Shown here in pieces: positions 5,816 to 7,868 of a stretch of 7,868 nucleotides of DNA. The stretch's first letter is position 1. Each line of letters opens with the position of its first letter. The DNA is from Mesoaciditoga sp964503355 (GTDB lineage: Bacteria > Thermotogota > Thermotogae > Mesoaciditogales > Mesoaciditogaceae), in assembly GCA_964503355.1 (NCBI GenBank), contig CAZCZS010000075.1:1-7868 (forward strand). Direction: 5' to 3'. Made by a program: the position numbers and the translations under genes. Under the pieces are notes generated by a model. That model saw nothing but the letters and a program-made list of their open reading frames with translations, had not been told where the DNA came from and searched no databases.

Positions 5816-5843
5816 TTGACACATGATACGAGTTAATTAAAAT
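5816..5843 (+). promoter_or_regulatory. Consensus-like promoter pointing antisense to amidohydrolase
   Basis: A perfect -35 TTGACA (5816-5821) and a -10 TAAAAT (5838-5843, 5 of 6) are 16 bases apart. Initiation near 5850 would run into the 3' end of the minus-strand amidohydrolase gene on the opposite strand. There is no plus-strand gene for it to serve, so it is either an antisense promoter or a chance match. Confidence 0.3.
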
Positions 5844-6945
5844 TACACAATTCTATGAAAAATTTCACGCCTTTTTCCAAAGCATTTTCGTCCACATCAA
5901 ATGTTGAACTATGATGGGGTGAAACGATGCCCTTTTCTTCATTTCTAACTCCTAAAAACAAGAAGGCTCCTGGTACTCTTTGAAGATAAAAAGAAAAATC
6001 CTCTCCACCCATCGTAGGTGTCGCTTCAATGGTTTCGAAATTGAGCTTTTTTAAAACTTTTTTCGCTATTTGAACGGCCTCTTTGGAATTCACAACCGGA
6101 TACGTTACGACGTCTAATTTGTAATCCATTTTAGCTCCCATGCTTTGAGCGAGAAGCTTAAGATCCTCCATTTTTTGAAATATCGTGTCTCTAACTTCGT
6201 TGGAAAAAGTTCTTATGGTTCCCATCAGTTGCGCATGCTCAGGGACCACATTAAAGGTGTTACCAGAATTGAACGCCGTTACGTTCACGATGGCCGTTTC
6301 AATCGGATCTATGGAAAGCATTCTCAACTTGAACAATTCGTTAACCATGGTCGCTCCAACGGCTATAGGGCTAATTGTGAGATGTGGAGAAGCCGCGTGA
6401 CCACCAGAACCGTGAATGATCATTTCGAATTCGGAAGCGCTTGCCATCAACGGGCCTTCTTTTATCTCGAAGACACCCGCTTTCGTTTTCGACCAAACGT
6501 GAATGCCAAATACCATGTCCACACCATCAACAGCTCCATTCTTTGCCATGTATTCTCCACCGCCTCTTCCCTCCTCGGCTGGCTGAAAGATAAAACGAAC
6601 GTTTTTCTTTGGTGGATTTTTTGCCATGTACTCCGCTGAAGTCAAAAGCATGGCAGCATGAGCGTCATGACCGCAAGCGTGCATTTTTCCAGGATGTTTT
6701 GAACCGTAAGGTCGTCCTTCAACTTCTTGAATTGGTAAAGCGTCTATATCGGCTCTAAGTGCAAACGTCTGTGTTGCGCCCACGTTTAAATCGGCGATAA
6801 TACCAGTTTTCAATCGTTTGAAAGGTATTCCGACTTCTTTAAGATGTTCCGCAATATAATTAGATGTTTCATATTCTTCAAATCCAAGTTCAGGGTGTTG
6901 ATGAAACCATCTTCTATGTTCCACAACTCTTTGAAATATATTCAT
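5833..6945 (-). CDS. M20D-family amidohydrolase / metallopeptidase
   Basis: A 370-residue cytosolic zinc-dependent amidohydrolase of the M20D group (hippurate hydrolase, N-acyl-amino-acid and indole-acetyl-amino-acid hydrolases, N-acetyldiaminopimelate deacetylase). Predicted metal ligands are C91 and H93 in HACGHDAH, E125 in PAEEG, H149 in GIHVW and one of H344/H345 in SPHHS; E124 is the predicted catalytic base. LRADIDALP (63-71) and GGEDF (313-317) are also family motifs. Residues about 168-280 form the dimerisation lid domain. The length is usual and no signal peptide is present. An upstream TTG at 6966 is in frame, but the AAAGGAG site lies within the sequence after it and 10 bases before the ATG at 6945, so the ATG is chosen. 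It appears monocistronic. Its substrate is an acylated amino acid or similar amide, not resolvable from sequence. Confidence 0.95.
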   Translation of the reverse strand: MNIFQRVVEHRRWFHQHPELGFEEYETSNYIAEHLKEVGIPFKRLKTGIIADLNVGATQTFALRADIDALPIQEVEGRPYGSKHPGKMHACGHDAHAAMLLTSAEYMAKNPPKKNVRFIFQPAEEGRGGGEYMAKNGAVDGVDMVFGIHVWSKTKAGVFEIKEGPLMASASEFEMIIHGSGGHAASPHLTISPIAVGATMVNELFKLRMLSIDPIETAIVNVTAFNSGNTFNVVPEHAQLMGTIRTFSNEVRDTIFQKMEDLKLLAQSMGAKMDYKLDVVTYPVVNSKEAVQIAKKVLKKLNFETIEATPTMGGEDFSFYLQRVPGAFLFLGVRNEEKGIVSPHHSSTFDVDENALEKGVKFFIELCNFN

Positions 6946-7013
6946 GAAAAGTTCACTCCTTTCCAAAATCGCTCTTTGACACTTTTGTTTTTCATATTGT
7001 TGTTCATTTTACC

Positions 7014-7043
7014 ATTTTAAAGCTTTTTTGTTAAGCTTTACAA
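7014..7043 (-). promoter_or_regulatory. Probable promoter of the amidohydrolase, with internal inverted repeat
   Basis: On the minus strand TTGTAA (7043-7038) and TAAAAT (7019-7014) are 18 bases apart, with initiation near 7007 and a leader of about 60 bases. The perfect inverted repeat TAAAGCTT/AAGCTTTA (7018-7025 and 7033-7040, 7-base centre) fills the spacer and touches both hexamers, as expected of a repressor site, though in AT-rich DNA this may be chance. Confidence 0.4.
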
Positions 7044-7231
7044 TTCACTTTGCATGTTTTTTTCTCTTACGTACACCACGATTCTACGTATCTTCTCATT
7101 CTTCATCATTCACCACTTTAAATCAAAATCTCAACGATCTAAACGATTCTTAACATATTTTGAACTCCCAAACGAAACAAATTAAAAAAATCACAATGTT
7201 TTCTTATGCCAAAAACAAAAGCTTCTTAAAT

Positions 7232-7247
7232 CAAACGACATCGTTTG
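7232..7247. repeat. Palindrome upstream of ferredoxin gene
   Basis: CAAACGA-CA-TCGTTTG is a perfect inverted repeat with 7-base arms and a 2-base centre, the shape of a dimeric regulator site. Further AAACGA copies occur at 7141-7146 and 7170-7175. It sits 84 bases before the ferredoxin start. Confidence 0.6.
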
Positions 7248-7331
7248 TATGCTAACATAGTTATGAGCAAAAGCTTAAAAAAGTTTGGTTTCTATGTGTT
7301 TGTGAAAAAAATAATTATAGGGGTGATGAAG

Positions 7332-7697
7332 ATGGCTGGAAAGTTCGATGAATGGTTTGGAGTACCAAGAAAGGAAATAAAATGGTATCCCACAATAGAT
7401 CCTGCAGCGTGCGTGGGATGCGGGTTGTGTTTTGTGACTTGTGGAAGAAACGTTTACAGTTACGACTTGAATTCAAAAAAACCCATTGTAGCCAATCCGT
7501 ATAACTGTTTGGTTGGTTGTACCACATGTGCAAACATTTGTCCCGTTGGAGCCATAAATTTTCCATCTTTGGAAGTTGTGCATGAGGCGATAAAGAAAAA
7601 CAAGATCATGGCAAAAGTCAAAGACTTGGTTCCAACCAAAGTTGAATTCATGCAAGAGCAACAACACGAAAGTGATATCGCAAACAAAGCCAAATGA
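7332..7697 (+). CDS. 4Fe-4S dicluster ferredoxin-like protein
   Basis: A 121-residue cytosolic electron carrier with two iron-sulfur motifs. The first is C27-x2-C30-x2-C33-x3-C37. The second is C59-x3-C63-x2-C66-x3-C70-P, with one extra residue in the first gap. Both are expected to hold 4Fe-4S clusters. A conserved-looking N-terminal block, WFGVPRKEIKWYPTID, precedes the clusters, and residues 80-121 form a charged, mostly helical tail longer than in minimal 8Fe ferredoxins (about 55-60 residues). The start is set by AGGGG (7319-7323), 8 bases before the ATG at 7332; the in-frame ATG at 7326 is too close to it. In-frame starts further upstream (ATG 7263, TTG 7245) lack a binding site. It stands alone after the divergent gap; a partner enzyme cannot be named. 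Confidence 0.92.
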   Translation: MAGKFDEWFGVPRKEIKWYPTIDPAACVGCGLCFVTCGRNVYSYDLNSKKPIVANPYNCLVGCTTCANICPVGAINFPSLEVVHEAIKKNKIMAKVKDLVPTKVEFMQEQQHESDIANKAK

Positions 7698-7802
7698 TAT
7701 TTTCGATTTATAAACTCACATTATGTGTTAAAGTAACGAAAAAGGCATAAAGATTGAAAAACCGACAACAGCTTGCGTAAAATTAATTTGAACACACTAA
7801 CT

Positions 7803-7868
7803 TTAACGTTTTGAACCTCCCTTGAAGTTTTCATCAAGGCATATGAGCTCGCCATCCAAAAGTTCACA
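7803..7868 (-). CDS. Possible C-terminal end of an unrecognised gene
   Basis: The last 66 bases, read on the minus strand, give 21 codons and a TAA stop (7805-7803). The peptide ends LLDGELICLDENFKGGSKR, whose acidic soluble composition and codon use look like the neighbouring genes. It is too short to identify. A second open frame on the same strand runs further but has a less protein-like composition. If real, the gene converges with the ferredoxin. Confidence 0.4.
   Translation of the reverse strand, partial: CELLDGELICLDENFKGGSKR

Larger units (their letters stand above)
5483..5832. other. Gene-free, repeat-rich interval between convergent genes
   Basis: This 350-bp stretch separates the plus-strand hydrolase from the minus-strand amidohydrolase. 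I see no gene with a start signal. It holds an imperfect long hairpin (5511-5566), a degenerate tandem repeat array with strong terminal hairpins (5598-5746), a short hairpin with a minus-strand T tract (5753-5783), and a consensus-like plus-strand promoter (5816-5843). The repeat array is visibly richer in G and C than its surroundings. Confidence 0.8.
6946..7331. other. AT-rich divergent intergenic region
   Basis: This 386-bp gap separates the amidohydrolase from the ferredoxin. It holds a probable amidohydrolase promoter with an inverted repeat between its elements (7014-7043), a palindrome with scattered AAACGA copies (7141-7247), and a weak 23-codon open frame on the minus strand (7038-7109). 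I found no convincing promoter for the ferredoxin; candidates have only 3-4 matches per hexamer. No structured RNA or larger gene is evident. Confidence 0.75.

Noticed and set aside
7197..7256. 19-codon plus-strand frame starting ATG TTT TCT
   Set aside because: No ribosome binding site, unconvincing composition, and it runs through the palindrome.
7245..7331. Upstream in-frame extension of the ferredoxin (TTG 7245 or ATG 7263)
   Set aside because: Neither start has a ribosome binding site, while AGGGG at 7319-7323 is well placed for the ATG at 7332.
7707..7740. CACA-TTA-TGTG hairpin as ferredoxin terminator
   Set aside because: Only four base pairs and no T tract follow.

Overview
The window reads as ordinary chromosomal DNA of an AT-rich, probably anaerobic and thermophilic bacterium. 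The gene set (FmdB-type zinc ribbon, SPASM-like radical SAM protein, M20D amidohydrolase, dicluster ferredoxin), the strong GGAGG-type ribosome binding sites and the heavy use of AGA and ATA codons suggest a member of the Thermotogota. That placement is an impression from protein style, not a proven assignment. No phage, integrase, transposase, CRISPR or toxin-antitoxin genes are visible.

Layout. 1-959 is read on the minus strand: the 5' end of an unrecognised gene cut by the window edge, a Nudix hydrolase translationally linked to it, and a tRNA-Pro(GGG) with its own terminator. At 960-2897 an FmdB-type zinc-ribbon protein (minus) and a large radical SAM protein (plus) diverge from a 177-bp gap with apparently interlocked promoters. 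At 2972-5482 an FGGY carbohydrate kinase and an alpha/beta hydrolase form a tight two-gene operon on the plus strand. 5483-5832 is gene-free and repeat-rich: a long imperfect hairpin, then a 149-bp degenerate 44-bp tandem array ending in strong hairpins. 5833-6945 is an M20D amidohydrolase (minus), followed by a 386-bp AT-rich divergent gap. 7332-7697 is a ferredoxin-like protein with two Fe-S motifs (plus). The last 66 bases look like the 3' end of a minus-strand gene.

How the genes may work together. Only two groupings are supported by spacing: the partial gene with the Nudix gene, and the kinase with the hydrolase. For the latter, release of a polyol or sugar from an ester followed by phosphorylation is a reasonable but unproven guess. 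The ferredoxin could supply electrons to Fe-S enzymes such as the radical SAM protein, but they are about 4.4 kb apart and nothing in the sequence links them.

I found no clear previously undescribed system. The points most worth a second look are the interlocked divergent promoters, a kinase promoter that starts inside the preceding terminator, the repeat array, and the radical SAM protein with long extra domains.
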